Positions 1 to 6,915 of a stretch of DNA of 6,989 nucleotides are shown piece after piece (the stretch's first letter is position 1; the number at the start of each line of letters is the position of its first letter). The position numbers and the translations under genes were made by a program. The DNA is from Bacteroidales bacterium. GTDB lineage: Bacteria; Bacteroidota; Bacteroidia; Bacteroidales; ML635J-15. The stretch spans positions 1 to 6,989 of the forward strand of contig JAQVPT010000193.1 of assembly GCA_028701945.1 (NCBI GenBank), written 5' to 3'. Under the pieces are notes generated by a model, which saw only the letters and a list, made by a program, of their open reading frames with translations, did no database searches and was not told the origin of the DNA.

Positions 1-282
1 ATCAGCTTTTTCCTTTTTTGAACCTGTCATTTTTAGAAAATTTTCATAATTCACTGCCGACTCGGTAAACATACCGTTTCGATATTGAGATGCTCCAATA
101 TTATTCAATAAATTATGAGACTCAGGATTTATTTTATAAGCTTTTTTGTAATTAAGAGCCGATTTATCATAATCTTTGGTATTGTAATACTTATTTCCCT
201 CACGAATAACTTTTCGTTCTTCCTGTGTATAAGCGACAATTGTCAGGCTTAGCAACAATATTGATAAAAATATATTTTTCAT
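1..282 (-). CDS. batC: BatC-like periplasmic TPR protein, N-terminal part only (cut by window edge)
   Basis: I translated this from the minus strand. An ATG at 282-280 opens 94 codons that run off the window in frame. Residues 1 to about 19 (MKNIFLSILLLSLTIVAYTQ) look like a Sec signal peptide without a lipobox cysteine, so the protein should be periplasmic. What follows is TPR-like: a helix with REGNKYYNTKDYDKSALNYKKAYKIN, then a second repeat with NIGASQYRNGMFTESAVNYENFL. Small and aromatic residues fall at the usual TPR positions. The gene starts 15 nt after batB stops, which is the usual place for batC in Bacteroidetes Bat operons. TPR proteins act as scaffolds, so BatC is thought to help assemble the VWA proteins; that role is inferred. 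The 3' part lies outside the window, so length and completeness cannot be judged. Confidence 0.85.
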   Translation of the reverse strand, partial: MKNIFLSILLLSLTIVAYTQEERKVIREGNKYYNTKDYDKSALNYKKAYKINPESHNLLNNIGASQYRNGMFTESAVNYENFLKMTGSKKEKAD

Positions 283-297
283 AAACGATTCAATATT

Positions 298-1347
298 TTA
301 TTTGTTTTTAGACCCTGTGTTTTCTTTCTCCTTAAACAGATTTATTCTATTTAGAACTGAATTTTTCTTTTCCGAAATAATAATATCAGCAAAAAGAAGA
401 ATAAGAGCGAGCAAAGCAAGATATTGAAACTGATCTGCATATTCGGAATAATTTTGTTTCAGCACTTCGCCTTTTTGTAGTTTACCGATTTCAGCAATAA
501 TTTTATCAGACGCATCGGCAGAATTACCAGCTCTCACATAAACACCATTAGTTTCGTCAGCAATAGTAATCAAAGTTTGTTCGTCTAACACGCTCATAAC
601 AACATTGCCGTCACGGTCTTTCATAAATCCGCCTCCTCGTTTCTTAGGAATTGGAGCTCCATTAGGCAATCCCATACCAACTGTATAAACGATTATATTC
701 TTCTCTTTTAATGTTTTTGCTATCTCTACCGCATTATCTTCGTGATTTTCGCCATCAGTTATCAGCAAAATAATTTTAGAGATATCTTCATCTTTAGTAA
801 ATGATTTAGCAGCTAATTCAATAGCTTTGCCAATTGCTGTCCCCTGCACAGGCATCATTTCTGTGTCTATTGTTGACAAAAATAATCTTGCAGAACGAAC
901 ATCATCAGTAATCGGCATCTGAACAAAAGCTTCACCAGCAAAAACAATCAGTCCGAGTTTATCATTTTCAAGTTTACTAACTATTCTTTCGATAAATTTA
1001 CGTGAATTTTCAAGTCTATTTGGTTTAATATCCTGAGCTAGCATAGAATTAGAGACATCTAGAGCAACTATAATCTCAACTCCTTGTCGAGTAACGTCAT
1101 CAAGTTTTGACCCAAACTGAGGACGTGCAAGGGCTACCGACATCGATGCAATAGCAATACAAACAAGCACAATTTTCCAAATTCGGCGTAAAATACTGGT
1201 TTCGGGAATTAATAAATTCACCAAATCGTGATCACCAATTTTTTTGATGCGTTTTCTACGAACATATTCGGCAAGCAAGAACAACAAAACCACTATTGCA
1301 GTAATTGCTATCAGCCATAAATATTGCGGTTCCTGAAATCTAAACAT
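298..1347 (-). CDS. batB: BatB, membrane-anchored von Willebrand factor A (VWA) protein
   Basis: This 349-residue protein has two N-terminal membrane segments (about 8-27 and 57-74), a VWA domain (about 90-285) and a third membrane segment (about 306-324). The MIDAS metal site is complete: D97-x-S99-x-S101, T170 and D198 in the ITDGEN motif. The loop between the first two helices (RRKRIKK) and the C-terminal tail are basic. By the positive-inside rule the VWA domain therefore faces the periplasm. The ARPQFG stretch just after helix 2, the VFAGEAF motif and the late GAPIP...KDRDGNVV loop are typical of BatB rather than BatA. It starts 3 nt after batA ends, so the two are probably translated together. 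BatB is expected to pair with BatA in an envelope complex linked to stress or oxygen tolerance in the family. The sequence gives no direct sign of its ligand. Confidence 0.92.
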   Translation of the reverse strand: MFRFQEPQYLWLIAITAIVVLLFLLAEYVRRKRIKKIGDHDLVNLLIPETSILRRIWKIVLVCIAIASMSVALARPQFGSKLDDVTRQGVEIIVALDVSNSMLAQDIKPNRLENSRKFIERIVSKLENDKLGLIVFAGEAFVQMPITDDVRSARLFLSTIDTEMMPVQGTAIGKAIELAAKSFTKDEDISKIILLITDGENHEDNAVEIAKTLKEKNIIVYTVGMGLPNGAPIPKKRGGGFMKDRDGNVVMSVLDEQTLITIADETNGVYVRAGNSADASDKIIAEIGKLQKGEVLKQNYSEYADQFQYLALLALILLFADIIISEKKNSVLNRINLFKEKENTGSKNK

Positions 1348-1350
1348 ATC

Positions 1351-2343
1351 TTAAAATGTATTTTTTAATATTGTAAGTCTAAGTATCTGCTCAAAAAGTA
1401 TCAGCCCTAAAGCAATCAACATAATCAGTGCGAACTCTTCTTTGGGTTGCGAATACATCCTTACCTCAAGCTGAGTTTTTTCCAGACCATCAATTTCTGC
1501 ATAAATATCTCTCAAACTCTGATTATCGGTGGCTCTAAAATATTTGCCTCCTGTCGATTGAGCAATTTGTTGCAACACTTCTTCATCAATTTTTACTTCG
1601 ACATTTTGGTAATGAATACCAAAAGCAGTCTGAAAAGGATAAGGAGCCATTCCATTTTTGCCGACACCAACAGTATAAACTCTGATGCCATATTCAACTG
1701 CAAATTCGGAGGCTGCTACTGGAGAGATATTCCCCATATTATTTACTCCATCTGTTAATAGAATAATTACTTTACTAACTGCCTCAGAGTCTTTAAGTCT
1801 GTTTACTGCAGTTGCCAACCCCATGCCAATAGCTGTTCCATCTTCGATTATTCCACTTTTAACTTCACTAAACAAATTTAAAAGCACAGCATGATCAATT
1901 GTCAGCGGACATTGCGTATAACTTTCGCCAGCAAAAACAACAAGTCCCATTCTATCGTCCGGACGGCTTGAAACGAATTCCATTCCTATCTCTTTGGAGG
2001 CCTCTATCCTATTTGGTTTAAAATCTTCAGCTAACATACTACCACTAACGTCCAATGCCATGACAATATCAACACCTTCAATCTTTCTGTCTTCCCATTT
2101 ATCGGTGCTTTGAGGTCGTGCAAGTACAATTATAAGTCCCGATAATACAAGCAATCTCAATCCAAAAAGGAAATGTCGCAAATAGTATTTCCAAGGTGTC
2201 GGAGAGTTTTTAAATGCACTCAGACTACTTATATTCATTGATGCGGCATTCTTTTTCAATCGCCACACATACCATGCAATTGCAGGAATCAGCAACAATA
2301 GCAACCACAAATATTCCTTATTAGCAAATATTATATTATCCAT
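1351..2343 (-). CDS. batA: BatA, membrane-anchored von Willebrand factor A (VWA) protein
   Basis: This 330-residue protein has the same plan as its neighbour BatB: membrane helices at about 11-27 and 56-76, a VWA domain at about 91-288, and a C-terminal helix at about 303-321. The MIDAS motif is intact (D98-V-S100-G-S102, T170, D198 in LLTDG), so divalent-metal-dependent protein binding is likely. The basic loop before helix 2 suggests the VWA domain is periplasmic. The motifs LARPQST, VVFAGESYTQCPLT and GTAIGMGLATAVNRLK are characteristic of the BatA family. The ATG at 2343 overlaps the end of the preceding gene by 8 nt, which points to translational coupling and supports this start. BatA and BatB share one architecture and almost the same MIDAS spacing, so they look like an old tandem duplication. 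Confidence 0.93.
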   Translation of the reverse strand: MDNIIFANKEYLWLLLLLIPAIAWYVWRLKKNAASMNISSLSAFKNSPTPWKYYLRHFLFGLRLLVLSGLIIVLARPQSTDKWEDRKIEGVDIVMALDVSGSMLAEDFKPNRIEASKEIGMEFVSSRPDDRMGLVVFAGESYTQCPLTIDHAVLLNLFSEVKSGIIEDGTAIGMGLATAVNRLKDSEAVSKVIILLTDGVNNMGNISPVAASEFAVEYGIRVYTVGVGKNGMAPYPFQTAFGIHYQNVEVKIDEEVLQQIAQSTGGKYFRATDNQSLRDIYAEIDGLEKTQLEVRMYSQPKEEFALIMLIALGLILFEQILRLTILKNTF

Positions 2344-3772
2344 TAGTTTCGTCTTTTTGTGTGTCTTTAGCTTTACTTAATGTCTGTTCGGTTTCCTCTC
2401 TAAGTATTTCTATTTCTGCCTCAGCTTTTATCTCTTTTGAATTTTCTTCGATAATCTCTTTTGTAGATTCTACAAATTCAAAAGAATTCCGCAAAGAGAG
2501 GTCGTTCTCGTTTTGTAACGCCTGATATTTTGCAAATTTAACAGCATCAGCAATTTCGAGTATTTGTCGTAATTTCATAAAATCTACCTCCGAAACAAGA
2601 TTAACAAATGCTTCTAATATTTCGGAACTTGTCATTTCTACTGCATAAATACCAAATCTGTTCTCAATATATTCACGAACAACATCTGTCAATTGCACAT
2701 GATACTCTTTAACTTGCCCTTTTGCCCATATTTTTTGTTTGTGAATATTTTCAAGCTTTTCGAGAGCTATAATATGTGCTGGTAATTGAGGTTTAATTTT
2801 AAAGAATGTTGGTTTTATATCTTTTTTATAAAACTTAAAGAAATATACAATTGCACCGATAACAAGCAACAACAATACAAGTGCCCACCAATATTTTGCC
2901 AAATATATTTTAAAATAATACCAAAACTCTGCCCAATTAAACGGAGTATTATATAACTCATCGTTAATATCTTTTATTCGATATAAAGTAAATAGTGCTT
3001 GGTTTTGTTGAACTTGTTGATATTCCTGTACAAAAACGGTATCAACCGAGCCAGCAACAATAAAATCTTCGACTATTCCTCCTTTGTCAACTATAAACAT
3101 TTTTTGAGTTGAGGATTCTGCAATTTTTAAGATTTCTTCTTGATTGTACAAACCTGTATGTTGTGTAAGCTCTGACGAAAACAACTGTGTAAGCTGTTCT
3201 TTCATTGCCTCTTTCACAATTAAAAGACTATCAGACGACAAGGATTGCTTAATAGAATCTGGGATATATTTCTCAATTTCCTTTTTAAAACCATCTTTAC
3301 CATAAACTACAAATCCAGCTCTATTTGAATAAATTGTATCCACAGGAATTGTATCTAACAACACATAAGGTTTTACAAAAGTGCTTATGGAATCTGTAAT
3401 ATAATAGTTTGTGTCAGCATTTTCGACAACCATAAAATGAATACCAGCGATAACATTTCGACCAGTATCAAAAGACGTAACAAGAATATTTTTATTATAT
3501 ATTCTAAAATTATCTCCTTCGGTAATTTTTGTTTCACTGTCAAGCAACACTTCTACCTGAGACGAAAGCGTGTCTTTATATTCGGGGAATAATAGCTGAA
3601 GATGTTTTGACAATTTAGCCTCAATATGCACTCCATTATGTTCGCCAACTATAATTGTGTCTTTGTCAAATTTTGCCGATAACTGATACTCCTGTGCATA
3701 CACAAGATTTACACTGGAAAGCAAGCATAATAAAACAATAAAGTTGCGAATATTTCTTCTATTTACGTTCAT
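2336..3772 (-). CDS. Bat operon protein with signal peptide, BatD-like periplasmic part, one membrane helix and cytosolic helical domain
   Basis: This 478-residue protein occupies the slot between DUF58 and batA. Residues 1-26 form a signal peptide (hydrophobic FIVLLCLLSSVNLVYA, likely cleaved before Q27). Residues 27 to about 140 are beta-rich and resemble the BatD-like Ig-type module (KFDKDTIIVGEHNGVHIEA). One membrane helix spans about 294-312. The cytosolic part (about 330-435) holds the conserved helical signature ALEKLENIHKQKIW, then LTDVVREYIENRFGI and EMTSSEIL, as seen in the equivalent gene of other Bacteroidetes. Two parts look unusual. Residues about 147-268 are a helical, polar insertion between the beta module and the membrane anchor. 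Residues about 437-478 are a Glu/Lys-rich, probably coiled-coil tail. The gene overlaps batA by 8 nt. It may link the cytosolic ATPase to the periplasmic VWA proteins (inference). The family assignment is firm; the function is not. Confidence 0.85.
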   Translation of the reverse strand: MNVNRRNIRNFIVLLCLLSSVNLVYAQEYQLSAKFDKDTIIVGEHNGVHIEAKLSKHLQLLFPEYKDTLSSQVEVLLDSETKITEGDNFRIYNKNILVTSFDTGRNVIAGIHFMVVENADTNYYITDSISTFVKPYVLLDTIPVDTIYSNRAGFVVYGKDGFKKEIEKYIPDSIKQSLSSDSLLIVKEAMKEQLTQLFSSELTQHTGLYNQEEILKIAESSTQKMFIVDKGGIVEDFIVAGSVDTVFVQEYQQVQQNQALFTLYRIKDINDELYNTPFNWAEFWYYFKIYLAKYWWALVLLLLVIGAIVYFFKFYKKDIKPTFFKIKPQLPAHIIALEKLENIHKQKIWAKGQVKEYHVQLTDVVREYIENRFGIYAVEMTSSEILEAFVNLVSEVDFMKLRQILEIADAVKFAKYQALQNENDLSLRNSFEFVESTKEIIEENSKEIKAEAEIEILREETEQTLSKAKDTQKDETNG

Positions 3773-3812
3773 AAGTCATTGTATTTCAACACGTAATAAA
3801 TAATTTTCGACA

Positions 3813-4676
3813 TCATCTTTTCTTAAATAAACTAATCAAAGGCTTAACATAATCCTGTCCGGTATTTACTTCAATCCAATCAACTTTTGCTTTACGAAAT
3901 GTAGTAGTATTAATATCATACTGTTTATGCCACCACTTTTCATAATCGCGTCTTACCTTTTCTGAAGAAGTATCAACCCACTTATATTCACCAGTCTCGT
4001 TATCTCTAAAATACGCCAAACCAATTTTAGGAAGCGTTTGCTCAAAACTGTCATGCAATCTGATAGCAGCAATATCATGCTTATTACCTGCAATTTTAAT
4101 AGCCTCGGAAAAGTCGGGAGCAATAAAATCTGATATCACAAAAGCTGTGCATCGTTTCTTAATAGCATTTGTCAGATATTTAAGTGCCTCGGTAATATCA
4201 GTTTTTTGGCTTTGCGGCTCAAAATTTAAAAGTTCTAAAATAATACGTAAGATGTGTTTACGCCCTTTTTGAGGTGGGATAAATTTTTCGACACGGTCGG
4301 AAAATAATAACACACCAATTTTATCATTATTTTGCAGAGCGGAAAAAGCCAAGACAGCAGAAATTTCGGTTGCTACATCTTGTTTAAACTGTACATTTGT
4401 TCCAAATTTCTTTGAACCACTAACATCAATAAGCAACATAACAGTTAATTCGCGTTCTTCCTCAAAAATCTTTATATAAGGATGATTAAATCTTGCAGTA
4501 ACGTGCCAATCAATGTCCTTTACAGGGTCGCCATATTGGTATTCACGAACCTCGCTAAAGGCCATACCTCTACCTTTGAAAGCAGAATGATATTCGCCTG
4601 CAAAAACCTGACTTGTCAGTCGGCGACTTTTAATTTCAATCTTCCGTACCTTTTTTAATAAATCTTTTGCTTCCAT
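3813..4676 (-). CDS. DUF58-family protein (VWA-like, MoxR partner)
   Basis: This 287-residue protein has no signal peptide or membrane helix, so it is predicted to be cytosolic. The DUF58 hallmark lies at about residues 34-64: GRGMAFSEVREYQYGD followed by VKDIDWHVTARF. A VWA-like fold follows, with D84-V-S86-G-S88 and a later T159 and D183 (ISDF), so a metal-binding site appears complete. DUF58 proteins are nearly always encoded beside a MoxR ATPase and are thought to be its adaptor or client; the moxR gene is 63 nt upstream here. The shorter form without N-terminal membrane helices is the one usual in Bat operons. The ATG at 4676 is preferred because MEAKDLLKKVRKIEIKSRR matches the normal family beginning. 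There is no clear Shine-Dalgarno sequence, as is common in Bacteroidetes. Confidence 0.92.
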   Translation of the reverse strand: MEAKDLLKKVRKIEIKSRRLTSQVFAGEYHSAFKGRGMAFSEVREYQYGDPVKDIDWHVTARFNHPYIKIFEEERELTVMLLIDVSGSKKFGTNVQFKQDVATEISAVLAFSALQNNDKIGVLLFSDRVEKFIPPQKGRKHILRIILELLNFEPQSQKTDITEALKYLTNAIKKRCTAFVISDFIAPDFSEAIKIAGNKHDIAAIRLHDSFEQTLPKIGLAYFRDNETGEYKWVDTSSEKVRRDYEKWWHKQYDINTTTFRKAKVDWIEVNTGQDYVKPLISLFKKR

Positions 4677-4698
4677 AAAGGATAAATTTTCAAATAAT

Positions 4699-4722
4699 CA
4701 ATTCTCAATAAACAATTCTCAA
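4699..4722. repeat. Short direct repeat in the moxR to DUF58 gap
   Basis: CAATTCTCAA occurs at 4699-4708 and again at 4713-4722, a 14-nt period inside the 63-nt spacer between the moxR stop and the DUF58 start. It is the only notable structure in this gap. It could be simple replication slippage in AT-rich DNA or a small RNA-level element. Nothing shows a function. Confidence 0.4.
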
Positions 4723-4739
4723 GGTTTAAGATTAGTTTC

Positions 4740-5735
4740 CTAAGGCACCTCAACACTATTAAGAATTTCGCTAATTATTTCTTCGCTGGTAATATTTTCG
4801 GCTTCGGCCTCGTACGTTAATCCAATACGATGACGCAGCACATCATGGCAAACCGCTCTAACATCCTCGGGAATAACATATCCTCTACGTTTAATAAAAG
4901 CATAAGCTTTAGCAGCTAAGGCAAGGTTTATCGAAGCACGTGGAGAGCCACCAAATGAAATCATACCAGCCAATTTAGAAAGACCGTATTTTTCTGGAAA
5001 ACGAGTTGCAAAAACTATATCAAGTATATATTTTTCGATTTTTTCGTCAAGGTAAACTTCTCTAACGACAGCACGAGCCTTAATAATATCCTCTGGCTTG
5101 ATTACGGTATTAGCTTTTGGCATTTGACCGATAAGATTTTCTCTTATGATTAAGCGTTCTTCCTCAAACTCAGGATAATCTATCTTTATTTTAAGCATAA
5201 ATCTGTCAACTTGGGCTTCTGGAAGTGGATAAGTTCCTTCTTGCTCAATTGGGTTTTGAGTTGCCATTACTAGAAATGGATTATCCATTTTATACGTAGT
5301 GTCTCCAATTGTAACCTGACGCTCTTGCATTGCCTCAAGCAAAGCTGACTGCACTTTCGCAGGAGCTCTGTTAATTTCGTCTGCAAGAATAAAGTTTGCA
5401 AAAACAGGTCCTTTTTTAACAATAAATTCTTCTCTTTTTTGAGAATAAATCATTGTTCCAATCAAGTCGGCAGGCAATAAATCTGGAGTAAACTGAACTC
5501 TCGCAAACTTTGCACTAATTGTAGTTGCCAAAGTATTAATTGCAAGCGTTTTTGCAAGACCAGGCACTCCCTCAAGCAAAATATGCCCGTCAGACAATAA
5601 GCCTATCATAAGCCCCTCAAGTAAATGACGTTGTCCCACAATTACCTTTTTCATCTCCATGTTGACAATATCAACAAAAGCACTTTCTTGCTGAATACGC
5701 TCGTTTAACTCTTTGATGTTTGTGTAATTATCCAT
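4740..5735 (-). CDS. moxR: MoxR-family AAA+ ATPase
   Basis: This 331-residue cytosolic ATPase has all the expected catalytic motifs. Walker A is GVPGLAKT (56-63), with K62 and T63. Walker B is FILADE (115-120), with D119 and E120. Sensor 1 is N161 in ATQNP, the arginine finger is R178 in VDRF, and sensor 2 is R266 in GGSPRAS. The stretch QFTPDLLPADLIG and the GTYPLPEAQ loop are diagnostic of the MoxR branch. Members act as chaperone-like ATPases that remodel or insert metals into VWA-domain partners, which fits the DUF58, BatA and BatB genes downstream. It is the first gene of the operon, and the likely promoter sits about 40-65 nt upstream of the ATG. The ATG at 5735 gives the usual family length and has no Shine-Dalgarno motif. 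All motif residues are present, so it should be active. Confidence 0.96.
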   Translation of the reverse strand: MDNYTNIKELNERIQQESAFVDIVNMEMKKVIVGQRHLLEGLMIGLLSDGHILLEGVPGLAKTLAINTLATTISAKFARVQFTPDLLPADLIGTMIYSQKREEFIVKKGPVFANFILADEINRAPAKVQSALLEAMQERQVTIGDTTYKMDNPFLVMATQNPIEQEGTYPLPEAQVDRFMLKIKIDYPEFEEERLIIRENLIGQMPKANTVIKPEDIIKARAVVREVYLDEKIEKYILDIVFATRFPEKYGLSKLAGMISFGGSPRASINLALAAKAYAFIKRRGYVIPEDVRAVCHDVLRHRIGLTYEAEAENITSEEIISEILNSVEVP

Positions 5736-5771
5736 AGTTAAATTATTTAGTTATAATTTCTAAAATCTGCA

Positions 5772-5802
5772 CGAAAATACATGAAATTTGAAGTTTTGTC
5801 AA
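5772..5802 (-). promoter_or_regulatory. Likely promoter of the moxR-bat operon
   Basis: On the minus strand, TTGACA at 5802-5797 is followed after 17 nt by TATTTTCG at 5779-5772. This fits a sigma70-type pair (TTGACA, N17, TATTTT). It also comes close to the Bacteroidetes pattern, a TTG element about 20 nt before TAnnTTTG, with one mismatch. Transcription would start near 5765, leaving a leader of about 30 nt before the moxR ATG. The position and double match support it; there is no experimental evidence. Confidence 0.55.
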
Positions 5803-5832
5803 GACTTTAACGCAATATTTATCTTATATATT

Positions 5833-5860
5833 TGTTAAAAATGTTAAAACGGTGTTAAAT
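5833..5860. repeat. Three TGTTAAA heptads upstream of the operon promoter
   Basis: TGTTAAA starts at 5833, 5842 and 5853 on the plus strand (TTTAACA on the minus strand), spaced 9 and 11 nt apart, close to one helix turn. They lie about 30-60 nt upstream of the -35-like element, where an activator or UP-type element would sit. A palindrome, AACATGTT, follows at 5861-5868. A regulatory role is inferred only, and AT-rich DNA yields such repeats easily. Confidence 0.35.
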
Positions 5861-6012
5861 AACATGTTTATAACGGTTGCGAAGTATTGCTTACAGGGGA
5901 AAAAGGGCAATTATTGACTGGGAAAATATTAAAACTAGAATTAAGAAAGATGATTTTATGAATTAGGGTTTAACGGATTGTTGGGTTTTTGGGGGGGTGA
6001 GGATAATGGTTT

Positions 6013-6106
6013 GGGGCTTTGCGAAGGCGGGGAAATCGAAGCAGAAATGTTGATTATAATTCCAATGCTCAAATTTAGTACAAATGCCCCACTTTTGCAA
6101 AACTCC
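6013..6106. repeat. Long imperfect inverted repeat, possible folded recombination-site or mobile-element-like sequence
   Basis: The left arm (6013-6032, centred on CTTTGCGAAG) and right arm (6087-6106, centred on CTTTTGCAAAAC) are 20 nt each. They pair at 15 of 20 positions when one is reverse-complemented; all five differences are transitions. The 54-nt spacer is AT-rich. The arms are far more GC-rich than their surroundings. The right side continues into TGTTGGCGGTTAGTGC, ending just before the stop of the nuclease-like gene. From memory, similar paired blocks flank single accessory genes in other Bacteroidetes, but this was not searched. It does not look like a terminator: the loop is long and no T-run follows directly. 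Confidence 0.5.
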
Positions 6107-6126
6107 TGTTGGCGGTTAGTGCTTTT

Positions 6127-6906
6127 TCATTTTGGCCTTACTTGCCAAGTAATAGTATCAAACGTAAAATCAGAAAATAATTCACTTTGATTTATTATTC
6201 TGACATCTCCACGCCTTGTTTCTCTGTTAAAATTGTAAACTCTGTAAATAAAGGCGGAATCTTCGTATTCTTCAAAAAAATGTCTTTCGTTTTTACTCAT
6301 ATAAAATGGTTGATTGAAATCACCGCTTGTAGTCTTAACTTCAATATAACGAGGTGAACCGTCATCGTTTATTGAGAAAATATCATAACCTAACCCATCA
6401 CCTTGTAGCCGGCTCAAATGCTGAACATTTTGTGTCGCTCTCATTCTATCTATTGAAAGAGTATCAATTAATCGGTCAATTTCAAACTCTAATACAAATT
6501 CTTCGCCTTGGTCACCTATTTCATTATTTCGGTCTCTCGCTTTTTCCCAATCAATTTTACGAGCAATAAATCGTCTTGTTTTTTCCTTTATTTTTGTTAC
6601 GTCCGAGGGTTGAATAACCACTTGTGAAATAGGGTTTAGTAGAGAGAATTTGGCGGGGGAATAATTTTTATCAAGAACAAAACCTTCATCATATACTTTA
6701 ACCAAATCCTTTTGGTGTGCGACAATATTACCTATTCTTTGTGTGATAAGGACTTCTCCCTGTCTTGTTGTAGAGGGTGTGTTGTCTTCTGCATCAAAGG
6801 TTAAAACAGTATCTAACAAACTTTTAACCTCTGACGTGTTTAATTCACCTTAAACGGTTAATAGTGGTTTTATCGCTCTTCTTATTTGTGCTTCTGTGTG
6901 TGCCAT
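6127..6906 (-). pseudogene. DUF3883-type PD-(D/E)XK nuclease-like protein, interrupted by an in-frame TAA at codon 19
   Basis: An ATG at 6906 opens 18 codons (MAHTEAQIRRAIKPLLTV), then TAA at 6852-6850. The same frame continues without interruption to a TGA at 6127, giving 259 codons in all. Sequence on both sides of the stop reads as one helical N-terminal domain (GELNTSEVKSLLD follows), so a nonsense change in a once-intact gene is likely. The C-terminal part matches DUF3883: GDQGEEFVLEFE, then D175, E189 and K191 in GYDIFS...YIEVKTTS (numbered from the 6906 ATG). This is a PD-(D/E)XK nuclease core, followed by the usual FYMSKNERHFF helix. Such proteins are often found with restriction or defence genes. 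The nuclease core is intact. A remnant starting at a TTG at 6819 (230 residues) could still be made, but TTG starts are rare in this phylum. Readthrough or a sequencing error are alternatives. Confidence 0.7.
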
Positions 6907-6915
6907 TACTATTTC

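Larger units (their letters stand above)
5736..6126. other. 391-nt intergenic region between the nuclease-like gene and the Bat operon
   Basis: No credible gene is seen here. Working away from moxR it holds a likely promoter (5772-5802), three TGTTAAA heptads (5833-5860), an AT-rich stretch, a strongly G-biased patch on the plus strand (about 5964-6032, including G7 at 5991-5997), and a long imperfect inverted repeat (6013-6106) that ends 20 nt from the stop of the neighbouring nuclease-like gene. A 70-codon plus-strand frame crosses the inverted repeat and runs into that gene; its composition looks like chance. Confidence 0.7.

Noticed and set aside
1447..1758. Plus-strand open frame of 103 codons
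   Set aside because: It lies wholly antisense inside batA, has no family features and unlikely composition; it is a shadow of the real gene.
1685..1894. Plus-strand open frame of 69 codons
   Set aside because: Antisense to the MIDAS-encoding part of batA; no independent support.
5983..6032. G-quadruplex
   Set aside because: Four G-runs exist, but the loops between them (5, 15 and 12 nt) are too long for a standard stable quadruplex.
6013..6127. Inverted repeat as a Rho-independent terminator
   Set aside because: The spacer is 54 nt, and the only T-run (6123-6127, plus strand) is 16 nt beyond the stem and on the strand that carries no gene ending there.
5978..6190. Plus-strand open frame of 70 codons
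   Set aside because: It crosses the inverted repeat and runs antisense into the nuclease-like gene; the residues (Gly/Glu-rich, then hydrophobic) follow the G-rich patch and look like chance.
6354..6569. Plus-strand open frame of 71 codons
   Set aside because: Antisense to the conserved nuclease core; no motif of its own.
6127..6819. TTG at 6819 as the genuine start of the nuclease-like gene
   Set aside because: The reading frame continues coherently upstream of it, an ATG at 6906 is in the same frame, and TTG starts are uncommon in Bacteroidetes.
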